NCBI GenBank assembly: GCA_902728285.1 | Contig: CACVBU010000956.1 | Location: 663,457 to 727,456, forward strand | DNA: 64,000 bases | Direction of reading: 5' to 3' | DNA from: Clytia hemisphaerica | Taxonomy: Eukaryota > Cnidaria > Hydrozoa > Leptothecata > Clytiidae | Shown here: positions 1 through 12,280 of the stretch, in pieces | Position numbering within the stretch: the first letter of the stretch is position 1 | Layout: the number at the start of each line of letters is the position of its first letter | Made by a program: the position numbers and the translations under genes | The notes under the pieces: model-generated | What the model was told of the DNA's origin: nothing | Database searches by the model: none | What the model saw: the letters and a program-made list of their open reading frames with translations, nothing else

Positions 1-1475
1 TATAAATAAAAAGATGGTAAATTTTCCCATCGCATGAACAAAAGGTCCAATATTTCAAATGTGTAATGAATTTGGTCAGTAAAGGAATAAACAGGAACAA
101 CAGATCTTCATCCCCGTCATCCTGAAAAAAATCACTGTACTTCTGACGCACTACTCCTACTAGCATTGTAGAATAGCCTCGTATTGAACCAGTTTCAATG
201 ATGTAATGCTAAATCAATTTGCCGGCATCCGATGAATTCGGTAGATACGAGAATTTACCTTGAACTGACTGCTGTGGTCCACAGGGGTCCCAGGGCGGGA
301 GGGCGGATCTAAATCAAAACCACGATGTATCAGGTATCAGGATAAAATATCTGAAATATCCACAATTCCCAGAGGGAGAGAGAGTTTAAGAGTCTCTGGT
401 GGTGTGAACCAGACCTCAAAAACCCAAAACGCTTCAATCCTGAAAATACTCTTGAGACAAATTTTAGTGGTTTTTGTAGTTTTTGTTTTTGTAGAAGAGA
501 TTCATACAGGGTGTCCCTAATAAANTTATTTTTTCTGGGACACCCGGTATAAATCACCAATGAACTAGGTTTATGATTGTCGCAAAATTTACTGTATTTG
601 TTCATTCAGTCGGGGGGGGGGGGGGCTACCGTGGACCGACGGGTGTGTCGCTGAATAATCCCCCCCCCCGGGGTGTACTTTAGACACAGATTTTAAATAA
701 TGTAATAATTTATTGAATAATTGCTCAAAAGTGACCCGTTGACACGAGTCCCTTTTTTTCTCTGATCTGAGAGAGTCGCAAGAAGTTTCAAAAAATGTAT
801 CGGACAGAGAAACGATTGAGGACCAGATTTTGTTCATCATGGATCAGGGTCACAATTTGACGGTTTGGACGTACATTATTTGCTGGCTCTGCTCCTGAGT
901 AAAGACCTAATAGACCGTCCACATTAAGCGTGTACTTTCTTTCGCTACAATGTAAAAACCACTCACGAAAGAATAAGTTTATTTCGCTGAAAGGTTACCC
1001 ACATGGTAAACAGTTTGGTGTGAAGTAGTCAATGGAAGTTCGCGTAACACAGAGGGTTCACACGAGTAGCGTGATCGACCAAAATTTGGGCAAATCGGGG
1101 AGATTTTAAAGTAAATATCTTTGTAAAAATTACGCGAGTACGAAAATGTTTGACATTTTCTCTCGTTTTGACCCAAAACTTCCAATTCTAACGTGTAAAA
1201 AGCAAAGGAGCGTCTAAATTAGTAATCAGAAGCGTCTTTGTTTTGCACCCATTTTATTTTAGAGGGCTCCTAAAATAAATCGGCCGCTGTTGGAGGGTAC
1301 TGCCCCCTGCCACCACGCTACTGGTGATAGATATGGTACAAAGAAACAATTGTTATTGAAATACAATACTAAACAGTAAATTGAGTGAGTTATTAATGAG
1401 TATCTAATTATCGTCTACATTTTCAATTCATCATTGTTCTGTAATATTTTGGTCCGCAAGACGCACCACACATTC
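1..1475. other. Intergenic sequence downstream of the C2-domain gene
   Basis: I see no convincing gene here. It contains poly-G and poly-C runs (about 611-626 and 660-670) and a short inverted repeat around 516-546, in which GGGTGTCCC faces GGGACACCC across an A/T spacer. One ambiguous base (N) lies in that spacer at 525. Short open frames lack recognisable domains and look like chance. Confidence 0.5.
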
Positions 1476-4400
1476 TCACTGTAAGGGTGATGGTGCTAAC
1501 GATTTACGACGCTGAGCGAAAATTCGATCTCGTATTCTTTCAAAGTCTTTGGAATTTCCTGGCTGAACACTTTGAGAACCTAAAAGAAGAGAAAGCTGAA
1601 ATATGATGTAAATGTAAATATTCACGCACTCTCAGATTCTTCTTTTAGATTTCAGCTTCGCGTTTTTAAGATAATGCGCTTAGTTTCTTTACCTAATTAA
1701 ATGACAAATTTGGCTCAAAACCAGTATATTCTGAAAGGCACTAACATTATTCTTAAATCGCTAAATATCAATAAGTCTTCGAATTTCTTTCATTAAAACA
1801 GTGTACAAAATTAAAGAGAGACTTACGGCTTCGGGATTCTTCGTCGCTCTAAGATTAAAAAAAACTTATCATTAGACTCCGGAGTAAAATTCGACGCTGT
1901 CTAAAAGATATTTTTCATTTTATCCAAATTTCATTCCAATCTCGACTCAAAAATCGATCCCCACACACATAACCGTAATACTCACTTTTTCATAATCCAC
2001 ACAATTAGATTGCAATATCGATGAAGAACTTATGGAAAGCATAAGTGGTCCCTGCTCATACTCAACAATTTTTTAAGCTTTTATCTTTATAAAACCTTTT
2101 TGATGTGTCACGGGCATTTAAACGTTGTTTTAAAATTTTGTGTCAGCTGTGCTAGATTCCCGTTGGCAAAGAATTAATTGATTGGGCACTTAAGGTGTGT
2201 TAAATAAGGAGAGAGCAGACATAATAATAAAATACCTGGCTTTCCTTGGACGGTTTACGACGCTTGTTGATTCCTGAAAAATGTAAAGAAAGTGTTTTTC
2301 TTATAAATAAAGCAATATATAATTCATGTTACCCTTCGGAAAGAAATTCACAAATGTCATATTACTCTTGAATTCCAAAAAAAACATTCCTCTTTGAAGT
2401 TTGTTGCTTTGAGGCCAATTTTTCGAAAGCGGAGATGCTGAATTAGGGTGGTATGATCTTAACTCGATTTTCGACAAATAAAAGGGGCTTAAGTATATCT
2501 TGAAATGATACGGATAACTTATCATGAATAAAACATTCTGCTTCAGTTGCACTAGTAACCGAATAGTCGAACTATTAATTGAACTAGTCGAACTAGTAGT
2601 CGAATCTTACTGTGGATCAGTACCCAACGCCACAAAAAGGGATTAGGATCTTGTTTGCCAGGGAGGAACTATGACAAAACTCTATAAAGAACCAACGCAA
2701 CAAATTTACACATTTGAAATCTTTTTCTCAATCTTTAAGGGTTGATAGGTTATTTAGAGGTTGATAGAGGTTATTTTGAAAAGGAAATTTTCTCTCTGAG
2801 CACGTTTTGACGACCCATCTTATACTTTAATGGGATAAATTTTCGCGGGGATCAAATTTCGCGGATCTCGCGGATTGGGGTATCATCCGCGAAATTAAGT
2901 CCTTATGGAAATTTGGAAAGGTGTTATCCGTAAAATTTTTCAAAACTCAAAAAATGTCAGATAATTACTTTAAAATGTTAACTGACATCCAAAAAGCGCT
3001 AGTAATGCGTATCTTGACAACCAGTACATAATTTGGCAGTAAAAACACACAAAATCATAAAAATATTGTCTCCTGATAATTATCTCCTGATAATGCCATT
3101 TTCGAAATTAAGTCCCCGTGAAATCTTAAAATTTCGCGGATGAGCTCAACTACGAAACTTAATCCCCGCGAAAATTTATCCATTTTATAAAGTAATAGTC
3201 AGTAGTCAAAGCAAGGTTTTTCGTCTGAGACAGAAAATGGGTTTCAAATTTTAAAATTAGGACACATTCTTGAAATTTTGGAGAATTATGCAGAAATAGA
3301 CGATATCGGCTTTCCGAATTCTCCCCGAATGATTACCCATGATGCATTGCGCAAAAAAATTTACGGACGATATTGACTTTCCGCGCAATGCATCATTGGT
3401 AATCATTCGGGGAGAATTCGGAAAGCCGACATCGTCTATTTGAAACGGAAAAGCCTCTTAATATACTTCATTGAGACAGAAATCCGTTGAAACAGAAAAA
3501 TATTTTAACAACTAATAGCTTACCAGGAGCATCTGAAAAGAATTTGGTGGCATTCATGAGTAGTGCTAATGCTGGAGGGATGACCGATCGTCCGTCATGC
3601 TTATTTGTTTCATCATCACTGTTATCATCTTCTTCCGTAGCAACACCCTGGCAACCAAAAAAAATTATTCAAGATGTCACCAAATCACTTGTGGCACAAA
3701 ACTTCCAAACAACTGTCCATCTGAAGTCTTATATTCGATGAACGTTGAAGGAACGTTATGTGTCAGCTGATTTAAAAAATTAGTCAGACAGAATGACAAA
3801 ATAGAGCAAAGCCAAAGTTTGGAGTTCAGTGGCTCTATTGATAACAGCCCCATTTTCAATGGTTTACTGATTTTGCTCAAGCGGAAATTTTATTGATAAA
3901 AAAATATTGAGGACAATAACATTACAATTTCTAATGCAAGTGAGTAGGTTAAATGAATTCGTTCATTTGAAGGTGTTAAAACATTAGTATTTCGCAGCCC
4001 GGAAACCTGGCGAATCGTTCGATGAATCAGATCTTACCGATTTTTATGACAGCGATACTAGCACAGTTTTCCGTGCTTGTATTTTTATTGGTTTAAAATT
4101 CTAGAGAAAGTTATGACTTTTGGGAATTCTCTATATCACGTCAAAAGAGTGTCAAAAAGTGTCAGAGATGAAAAGACAAATACTTATACAACAAAAAACA
4201 AAAGTTTATAATTGTGTCACTTCATAACGGTACGGGGGAAAGGGTGTGTAGGTGTTATCTTGCTCTCTCCCCGACCCGACAGTATAGCAGAAAAGACCCA
4301 GAGTCAGATTCTTTGACTAGATACCAAACAAGGGCAATAGGTTGTGCGTTAAAAGTAATAAAGCGTTGTGTTTCAAAGCAACTGGAATACCTTATAAGGA

Positions 4401-7400
4401 TAATTAGAAGAAGCAAACAAGAAGCAGTATACAATTGCTTTCAATAAATGTAGAAGTTTGAAAATGTAAAATTCATTAAAGGTGTTTGTAACATACCGAG
4501 TTGTCTTGTAAAAGTTTGTCAAGGAAATAGATTCTTTTGGTTCGCGTACTTTGTTTATGCATCACTTCTCGTAACTGCCCTAGCCTAAGAAAAATAATTT
4601 GAGCGTAAAAAATCATATTTCTTAAAATAGAGTTTTTCAAAATGATGGATCAATGTTTAATGAGCCCTTCCTCCCTGGAGCTTTATTGTATTATTAAAGG
4701 AAAGATGGAAACCTTTGCATGTTTTGTTTCAGCAATGGAAAATCTGGACAATGAAGTGAAGGTTCTCCTGAAAAGAATAAGAAATATGAAAACAATTAAA
4801 GCATCTTTATTATAATATACCATAACTAGTTCAATGATGAAGAAACAAGAAAATAAGGTTAGAGAAATATCTATTTAATCAGAAAAAAAGTTGTCATTGG
4901 CCCTTTTTTGTACTGCTTGGTAAAACATTCTAACCGGGGGAGTGAGTCAGTGATGTAAAGAATGACTAACGGTTCGAAAAACTTCTCGAGAAATACCTTT
5001 TGTAGAGCTTATATCAGGCTCTAAATCTACTGCTTCGTCTTCGAGTTTAATGAAAGATGGATTTTTCAGTTTCCGTGGAAAGATTGCTGTTCTGAAATTA
5101 AATAAAAAGGGTCAAAGTGACTGATAAGAATACACTTTCTTGGACAAAAAATTTTTAATGTAACCTTTATAATACGGGAACCCGACTCAAAAGAACTTGT
5201 CTGACAAGATAGCAAAAAAAGGAGTACACACTTAAAGCAAATGAAATTTGCAATCAAGTTTAGAGTTTTAAGATCGCATGTTAAAGTGACTGTCCAAAAC
5301 TTTTGAAATCCAAATGCAAAGCAAGAACTGTTCTCCCTTGGTATCATCGAGTAATGTTAATCAAAGACTACGAAAAAAAGCGCTAAACAAGTACGAGGAA
5401 ACTGGTTTTAGCAGAAAGGTACTTTAAACTCGAGATGATTAAACTATTCACCCTCGAAATTCAGTCTGATCAACTGGTGGCAATCTAGGGAACAAACACA
5501 TCTTTGTAATCTCTTTGGCTGAATGAGTTGTCGACTTTAACTGAAACAAACAGTATCTAATTAGAAAACTTTTACCATTGCTGACTCCTTTTCTATACTG
5601 TATAAAAGATTCACGAGAAGAAACTAAAGGACAAAAAACGACATGACTGACCTGTGATGACTGACTTGACTACTTCTTTTTCACACCCCTGTCTAGTAGC
5701 CCATGGAGAATTCTAACGAAATCTCGATGGGGATAGTAATTCTATTGTTCATAAGTCGAAAAATCCCTTCTAATCCCTAAACTTCGAATGGGAATGAAAT
5801 CAAAATCAATTTCCGGCTGAAATTTTAGGGCAATTTTCCCAACATGAAAGAAATTTTGGCCAAATTCCCAGGTGGGGTGGGGGTCCCAGCAGGTCTGTGG
5901 TACGGGGGTTTTTATTCCTAGCTTCCACATAACGTTGTCTTGACGTCCAGAGAACGCCATCACATTAGATGAACATTAAAACAACATTGTGTGGATGTTG
6001 TACATTGAAACAGTAAAAATTTCTTTTGCTTTTTATTTTACTGAGATGAATTACATTCAGAAATGGATGAAGGTTAACGATTCTGCATCGTTCTTAAACG
6101 CTTTTTCATTGGTTAGAAATTACGTTGATTTCAAGACTTTAACAGAATAACTTCATTTTTGGTTCACAAGGAATAAATTCTAGTTTAACAATTCGATACC
6201 TGATGTGATTGACCATAACCAAATGAACCATACATAATGCCATATTCCAATTCGATCTTGCCGGCAATCTAACAGATTAAAAATGGTTGTCAGAAACTTT
6301 CAACTGATTTAATGCATGTCTTATAATTTTCTTGACCTAATCAATAGAGGGGTTTGTGTTATAACTTTAAACGTAATTTATCACGGCCTGCGTAGTCTTT
6401 TTTAAGCAAACTAGAGCTCATGATTTTTAGAGCTGCTCGTCTTTGGAAGACAATATTTCAATATTAATTGAAATATTAACTCACGTTTCCCTTCTTATTA
6501 AGTAATGAACTTTCTTCTTTGCATACCATCACCTGAAGACAAAATAAAAAATGGGTAGTAAAAAAATTGGATATGATTATATAGTCAGGCTGCACTTGAA
6601 AAAATGTTGCCTTTATTGGACCCTAGATTTTTAGAGGTGGTCGAACGGTCGGTAAAAGTTTTTATTTTGAAGAATTATCAAATTTAAAAAAACAATAGTC
6701 TATTATGTATTAACATTCAGATAATTTTACAAAAGGCAAACGAGCTAGATGAGAATTTACGAAAGTGGAAAATTGATAAATGGAAGAGATATCAATTGGG
6801 TATCAATATTTAACGACAAGCAAGATATATCAACAAAGTAATATTCTAAATTCAAAGAAACCTTTAACAGTTTTTGAATATTGGTTTCATATTTTCCAAT
6901 CATCTTATGTTTAGAAACCGTCACTGCACTTTCTTCGCCCACTTTGCATGCAAACACCAATATAGTGATTTTATTCATGTCTGCTTTTGGGCTTGGATTG
7001 ACCTTAAAATTCGAATTTTTTAAAAATACATTAAATAAAAAGAAAAGTGTAGTGGGTAATGATTAATACACAAAACCCAAGCTTAAGTTCCTTTTATGAT
7101 CATAAAAAAATACTAAAAATTATGAAAACAGACCATTGACATTTCTATCATCTTTTCTGGAAAAGCTTGAATTCATATATTGTGGAATTGTCATTAAAAT
7201 ATTCTTACCACTACAGGAAAATATTTGACTTCATTAAATATGACAGTTGAATTATTTTTAGTATGGTATGTTTTTTGAGCAGTTGCTTTTCTTACAGAAC
7301 CCACATCTAAGGAAACATAAACAATAACTTCACTGCTGGAATCAAATGAATTGACCACCAAGTCATGGAGTGCATGGATATGTATAACCAGCATTGCATG

Positions 7401-9977
7401 CTAAAAGAAACGAGAGATATCTTTTTTTTTTAAGAAAATTAATTTTCACGCTTTTTCGGACGATTGAGATATTGTGGGATCTATAATTATAACCTTCATA
7501 AAACGATTCTAGTTTTTAATAAAGGTGACAGGCTACCAAGTTTTAGATGTAAATACATAGTTTCATCCCCCTCCATCAAGAATTTTGCCAAATTATGATG
7601 GACAGGTATTTTTTTATTTTTCAAATGTGACCAAGGCTGATGGGGGAGAGATTTAAGATGGGGGTTAATTTTTGTGTACAAGCATTTTCTATTTTCAACC
7701 ATTGTTCGATATTTTAACATATTGATCGTATAGTTTTACTTTTGATTCACATATGTAAAAAGCAATACGTAGCTACGAGTAAAATTATTATATGCTGCTT
7801 CTTGCATTTTTATTCAGAAAATAAGGGCTGAAAATGACAAAGACAAATGATGATGGGTCCCCAAGTTTTATGTTTTGGTCATGGAGGGGCTAAGACTGAT
7901 GGGGGAATTTAACCTTTCGATGGGGGGGTTAAAAAGCTGGATGAAACCATGAAATACATTTTTGTTCGTACTTTGTTCAGAAAAAATCATTTTGAGACTT
8001 TTTAAGAGCTTATAATACTTATACTTACTGGGACATTTGAGTTTTGGATGAAGCACTCGTCAACTTCTGTTTGGACTTCTAATTCTGGTATCACCACTTC
8101 TTCTTGTGGATCTAGCTGAATGGATAGCCCACGTCCTTGAATTTGAAAAGTAGATATAATGAGCAATTTGCATTCTTTACATTTTTAATTATATGATCAA
8201 ATTCACGTCAGAATCAGGGGGGGGGGTCAAGCCTCAGGGTACTAAAGCATAGCCGGTGGGGTGGGTGTTTTTCCAAAAAAAATTTGATAAGTACCCGGGT
8301 ACTTTTTGGGTGGGTGGGGAGCCAAGTTTGTTTAATCAAACAAGTACCCGGGTACTAATTGGGTGGGTCTTATGTGAATTTTCTTTGTAAAATAAGTACC
8401 TTGACTCAATTTTGGTGAGTACTGGTGAGTAGTTTTATTTTGTTTTCAAGATAATTTAAGGGCTTTGAGACTTAAGTATTGTTAAAAACCTGTGACATTT
8501 TTATTCCATCATTGGATGGTTAAAAATAATTTACTTCTAGCATAAAATTTGACACGAAGAACAGATAAAAACATGATTCTGCCATATAAAAATATTATCG
8601 ATGAAAAGAAAGTTTTAAATTGTTTTATATTGTTGATGTAATATCGAAACATAAAAAGACCTGCCAAGAAAAAGAAATTTAGGGAAAAGTTTTGAAGTTA
8701 AAGTGAAAGCCAAGGTCCTGTTTTGTTTGTTTTGATCGCGCTCCATCTGAGTGTTTCCCTTTCCTTCTATTCTATTATGTTTTCACGTGAAATAGTGATG
8801 TTCTTGTTTTTTTAGCCATTTTCGTATTATATTATTTTGTTTCTATTTACCACAATAGGTTGCTTGATTGCATTCTTTGACCTGATAATAACTTCTCTAA
8901 GCAGGGGCCCTGCTCTAAGACATTCTGGGTGGGCACTCACAACAAAGCTCAATGAAGTATAACAAATGGAGTTTAGATTAAAAGTGTTACAGATTCTCGT
9001 TTTTAAAGTGAATTTTACTTGCGTCTATTGCAACTGGTTATATTTAGTTTACATTAGTTTCTTATTTTATGTTTAGTTTTGCTAGTTTACTCTGGTTTAT
9101 ACTTTTTATATTTCCAGATATTTCAGAAACTAGATCTTTTGTTAAAACTGTTCTAAGATTTTGTAAGATTGTGAAAAAGTGCTTTTACATTGTTTTCATC
9201 TGTTTTCATGTTTAAAAAATAAGGCAATCAATATACCCGAATGTATTACTGTAAATTACGCCTGGCTTATTAGTTGGGCTAATAGTAAAGGAAAATTAAA
9301 ATTAACAGTTATAAGGGTGGGTTTAATTTTGATGAGTGTAGAATTGAGAAAGATTAATAAGTAATAAATTTATTTTTTGTAGGTATAGGGTCTAAGAAGG
9401 AAAAGTCCTTAAGTACCCGAGTACTTTTTGGGTGGGTATAGGGTCTAGAAGGGAAAAGTCATTAAGTACCCGGGTACTTATTTGGGTGGGTGGTATGAGT
9501 CAAATTTTTTTTTAGATAAGTACCCTCTCTAGGCTATGCTTTAGTACCCTGAGGCTTGACCCCCCTGTCAGAATGGCTATTGATTTCATTGATCAGTTGT
9601 GTTGAAACTTATTATCGATATCAAAATCACTTGATTGGCATATGTGAGAGAAAAAGTAAAAGACCTTTTTTAGTTTGTTTAGTAAATTTCAAGGGGCCAT
9701 ATAGGTTGCACTATGGCTCCTGATGGTTCAAAGCATTAAACTTGTTTGTATTCATGTATGACAATTCTATTATTTATATATTTACTAAAAACCAAGAAGT
9801 TTGAAAATAGACAAAGGTTTAATTTTAGAATTGGATAAAGATCTCACACCATCTAATTATCTATTTGTTTAAATCTAGCAATCAAGGAATGGAATAAAAA
9901 TATAAAGACTTACCTAGGGACATTCCAAAAGTCAGCCCTGGAAGACCAGCTGCTAGAAATGGTGTTTGAGATGTCAT
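1476..9977 (-). CDS. C2CD6: C2-domain protein resembling C2CD6 (ALS2CR11), 14 coding exons
   Basis: Exons, minus strand in transcript order: 9977-9914, 8135-8029, 7400-7209, 7002-6862, 6532-6485, 6268-6200, 5540-5452, 5091-4997, 4767-4713, 4584-4497, 3647-3524, 2273-2236, 1848-1827, 1579-1476. All junctions are GT-AG, every phase matches, and the total is 1,236 nt (411 residues plus stop). The start is the ATG at 9977 (MTSQTPFLAAGLPGL). Residues of about 58-160 form a C2-like beta sandwich (LVIHIHALHDL, VIFNEVKYFPVV, KMIGKYETNIQKLL). The motif IELEYGIMYGSFGYGQSHQ follows. After it come a proline-rich stretch, a coiled-coil-like RLGQLREVMHKQ segment, an acidic EEDDNSDDE exon and a basic tail. 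EVKYF plus YG-FGYG-SHQ is the signature I associate with C2CD6, a sperm-flagellum protein in vertebrates; function here is inferred. The protein is much shorter than the mammalian one. An acceptor-like ATTAG just upstream of the ATG suggests a spliced 5' UTR. Confidence 0.72.
2825..3192. mobile_element. 368-bp mariner-type MITE (TA target duplication)
   Basis: Terminal inverted repeats start CTTTAATGGGATAAATTTTC on the left and mirror imperfectly at 3160-3192. TA dinucleotides flank both ends (2823-2824 and 3193-3194). No ORF. It lies in an intron of the C2-domain gene between the exons ending at 2273 and starting at 3524. A second copy of the same length is split at 60694-62766. Confidence 0.75.
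3294..3441. repeat. Foldback repeat with ~59-bp arms in an intron
   Basis: The left arm (3294-3352) is an almost exact reverse complement of the right arm (3383-3441), with about 30 bp of loop. The arms read AAATAGACGATATCGGCTTT... outward. The transcript of the C2-domain gene would carry this as a strong hairpin in intron RNA. It could be a small foldback element. Confidence 0.75.
8215..9567. mobile_element. Non-autonomous hAT-like element, 1.35 kb
   Basis: Inverted termini start with CA and a G run, followed by TCAAGCCTCAGGGTACTAAA on the left and its exact complement on the right, ending in ...CCCTG. The G run is 10 on the left and 6 on the right. TCAGAAT is duplicated directly outside both ends (8208-8214 and 9568-9574), 7 bp clearly matching where hAT elements normally give 8. 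Inside, the motif AAGTACCCGGGTACTTTTTG with GGGTGGGT recurs at both subterminal ends (about 8290-8400 and 9410-9500). No transposase ORF is present. It lies in intron 1 of the C2-domain gene. Confidence 0.75.
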
Positions 9978-10029
9978 TTTCACTTCAAACTATCTTGCTC
10001 TAATATAAATAAATGAAAGAGATAATGCA

Positions 10030-10430
10030 TAAGGTTTTTTTAAGCTAGTGGATGAAGGTTGACTTGACGACGAACTGTGGCAATACATTCCATGTAGGGA
10101 TTGTTTTATAGTAAAAAGACTTTGTCGCACTCCTTGAAAACCATGGTCCATCCTGAAATCTGGTCAGACAAGTTTTTTTTGTTTTAACTAGCTTGTCCCA
10201 AGTTGTTTTTGGATTGTAAAAATGGGTATGCTAATATATTTGGACCATAACGCAGAAAAATTTCTAAGGAGATTACGATACTGCAGAATCAGTCTTGTTG
10301 CCCATCTTTGGACACCTTCAATCAGATTAATGCTGCATGGCTGCCATAATGATTGTGCATGTTCTAAATGCTGTCTGACAAAGGTTGTATACAATGTGCT
10401 GTGCAAAATGACAAAGGACCTAGGTTGCTA
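10030..10430 (-). mobile_element. 3' fragment of a LINE reverse transcriptase
   Basis: The minus strand at 10188-10406 encodes YTTFVRQHLEHAQSLWQPCS followed by IEGVQRWATRLIL, the typical thumb/C-terminal region of non-LTR reverse transcriptases (consensus FVRPHLEYAQSVW...I..VQRRATRLI). Further downstream, near 10060-10110, a shifted frame gives IPTWNVLPQFVVKSTF, the usual end of such ORFs. It is frame-broken and truncated at both ends. It sits only about 50 bp upstream of the first coding exon of the C2-domain gene, so it may lie in that gene's 5' UTR or promoter. Confidence 0.65.
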
Positions 10431-11521
10431 AAGCTTCTTTGGGTGTTTCCTAGGATTGAATTCACTTTATTGACTTGCCTAGATATTTCACGCAATCACG
10501 CCTGAAAAATTTGATTTTCACGATCACGCGATTTCACGCTATTACGCCTAGAAAATTTAGTTTTCACGCTCATATTCTCTGGATAAATTCAGTTTTAGAC
10601 CACGTTTAGACCCATTGGTATGGATAAAAATAGGGGGAATCTTTTAAAATACGATTAGCTTTTTTTGGTAAAAACATGAGGGGCCATGCCCCCTAGTCCC
10701 CTTGTTGACGGGACCCATGAGCATTAATTGTGAATTAGCGTGAATAGTTTTCAAACTTCATTTTCATGCCATCAGGCCGTTTTTTTTCAAAATTTCACGC
10801 CATCACGCCACAAAAAACCCTCTATCAAGCGAACTGCTGCGGGGGGGGCCTCGATAATCAAAAACTCTGGCAAGAAAACAATGACACACTTCAAATCCAT
10901 AACTGTTATATAAGTGTGCACTAATTTTTTAGTACTGGAGTTTTTAATTATCCAACATGATGACATTGCGTCTAGCAAAAGGTCTATCAAGATTGAAAAA
11001 TCTATTTTCTTCAAGACAAGTCCAAGTTCGTTACCTTCGGTTGGTATCTGTGTGTATGCTTGACGACAACTATAACACAGGAAATACCATAGGAAAAGTA
11101 AGCATGATGGACTAAATTTCAAGTGAGAAAATTTGTCCTCAGTTTTCAAATCATGATCATGTCATTTAAGCCGTCCTCAAGGAAAATATTACCTAACCTT
11201 GAAATTCTGACCATAAAAACTTATCACAGAAATCACAGAAGCCATGAACTGATGAAAAAGGTTAGAAAAATAAGTGGTTGAAATTTTTTATGATTCTCCC
11301 CCTAGCATATTGGACTTACTGACTTATAGATTTGTTGTTCAGAAACCTACCACTATCCTTGACCGTTTCCAAACTCTGCCCTGGATGATTTCGCATCATG
11401 TTAGTTCTGGCAAACTGGATTTATCTAGCTATATTGTCTATAGGAACTAAAATCATCCATCATGGAACTCAAAAGAAAAAACATGTCACATGAAGGATTG
11501 AATCATGTAAGCTGATGTTAG
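10431..11521. other. Intergenic, no gene seen
   Basis: Short repeats of TTTCACGC-ATCACGCC type recur between 10490 and 10810, partly in tandem. A 120-residue open frame at 10787-11149 (minus) has no ATG-supported start and no recognisable domain; I do not call it a gene. Confidence 0.4.
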
Positions 11522-11704
11522 TTATCCTTCCAAAGCACAAAGCAACAGCACTGACACAACGACAACAAGCATAAGTAGAATGGCAGAGTGCAGCCAAACA
11601 CTAATCGACTGATTTTGAAGAAGAAGACTTTCAGTCCGACACCTTTTTGAAACTTTCATTTTGGCGCCAATTATCACTTTGTTGAAAAGCAATTGCTCCA
11701 CCAT
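11522..11704 (-). CDS. Possible small single-pass membrane protein, 60 residues
   Basis: The ORF starts at an ATG in a favourable context (AAATGG) and ends in TAA. It has a basic N-terminal half (KMKVSKRCR) and a C-terminal hydrophobic segment of about 20 residues (HSAILLMLVVVVSVLLLCAL), as expected for a tail-anchored membrane protein. I do not recognise a family. It lies upstream of the C2-domain gene on the same strand and could instead be part of that gene's 5' leader or chance. A hydrophobic run in AT-rich DNA is weak evidence on its own. Confidence 0.25.
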   Translation of the reverse strand: MVEQLLFNKVIIGAKMKVSKRCRTESLLLQNQSISVWLHSAILLMLVVVVSVLLLCALEG

Positions 11705-11748
11705 TTAGTTCTATTTTCTCAGAATGCTCTGCGCTGGTTGGGTCAATC

Positions 11749-11888
11749 TGGAGTTTTTACAAGTTCTTTGATGACTCTGTTGGTCGTTAAATGTTGAGAC
11801 AAACGATTTTATTACTTTTTCTAAAGAACGCGTCATCCCTATTATTAAAAAAATAACCAATCAGTTAAGCATCTTGTAAAAACTCCAG
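11749..11888. repeat. Short MITE with 16-bp perfect inverted ends
   Basis: CTGGAGTTTTTACAAG at the left end is matched by CTTGTAAAAACTCCAG at the right end. A related copy, inverted, lies near 17891-18022 and shares the core with GATGACGCGTTCTTTAGAAA. No ORF. Confidence 0.65.
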
Positions 11889-12280
11889 CCAGTCCACGCT
11901 GCTTATCTCACCAGGGCAGGGGCTGCTGCTCTACTTGAAAGCGATCTGACTAAGGAGGCGCCACCACGATTAGGGCCGACGGGCGAAAATTTATGAATTT
12001 TAGCCCTTCTAGATCGCCTAAAATAGGTCTGTTTTAAGTTGGCTTGATTAGTAAATTTTCATTTTGCTTTGACAAAATGTGGTCAGGCCAAGGCTCGTCA
12101 ACCCCCCCCCCCGCTGCCGCAGAGCCTGCTCAAACGCCCGCCTTTCCTTGAAACAGGAACGCCCTTCGGGCTTTATAAGTCTATGGTTTTGGTCTGTTAT
12201 TAAATACAACGAATACAATGTCTTTCCAAACCACTCCCACAACAATTTCTATTTTTATAGCCTATAGGAACTCTTTATAA
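11889..12280. other. No gene seen; poly-C tract
   Basis: Short stretch with a poly-C run near 12103-12112. Overlapping open frames on both strands have no domain or codon signal. Confidence 0.4.

Noticed and set aside
5742-5963. 73-residue minus-strand ORF inside the C2-domain gene
   Set aside because: It lies in an intron between two exons that join in phase without it.
10787-11149. 120-residue minus-strand ORF
   Set aside because: No supported start, no domain, and it overlaps repetitive TCACGCC sequence.
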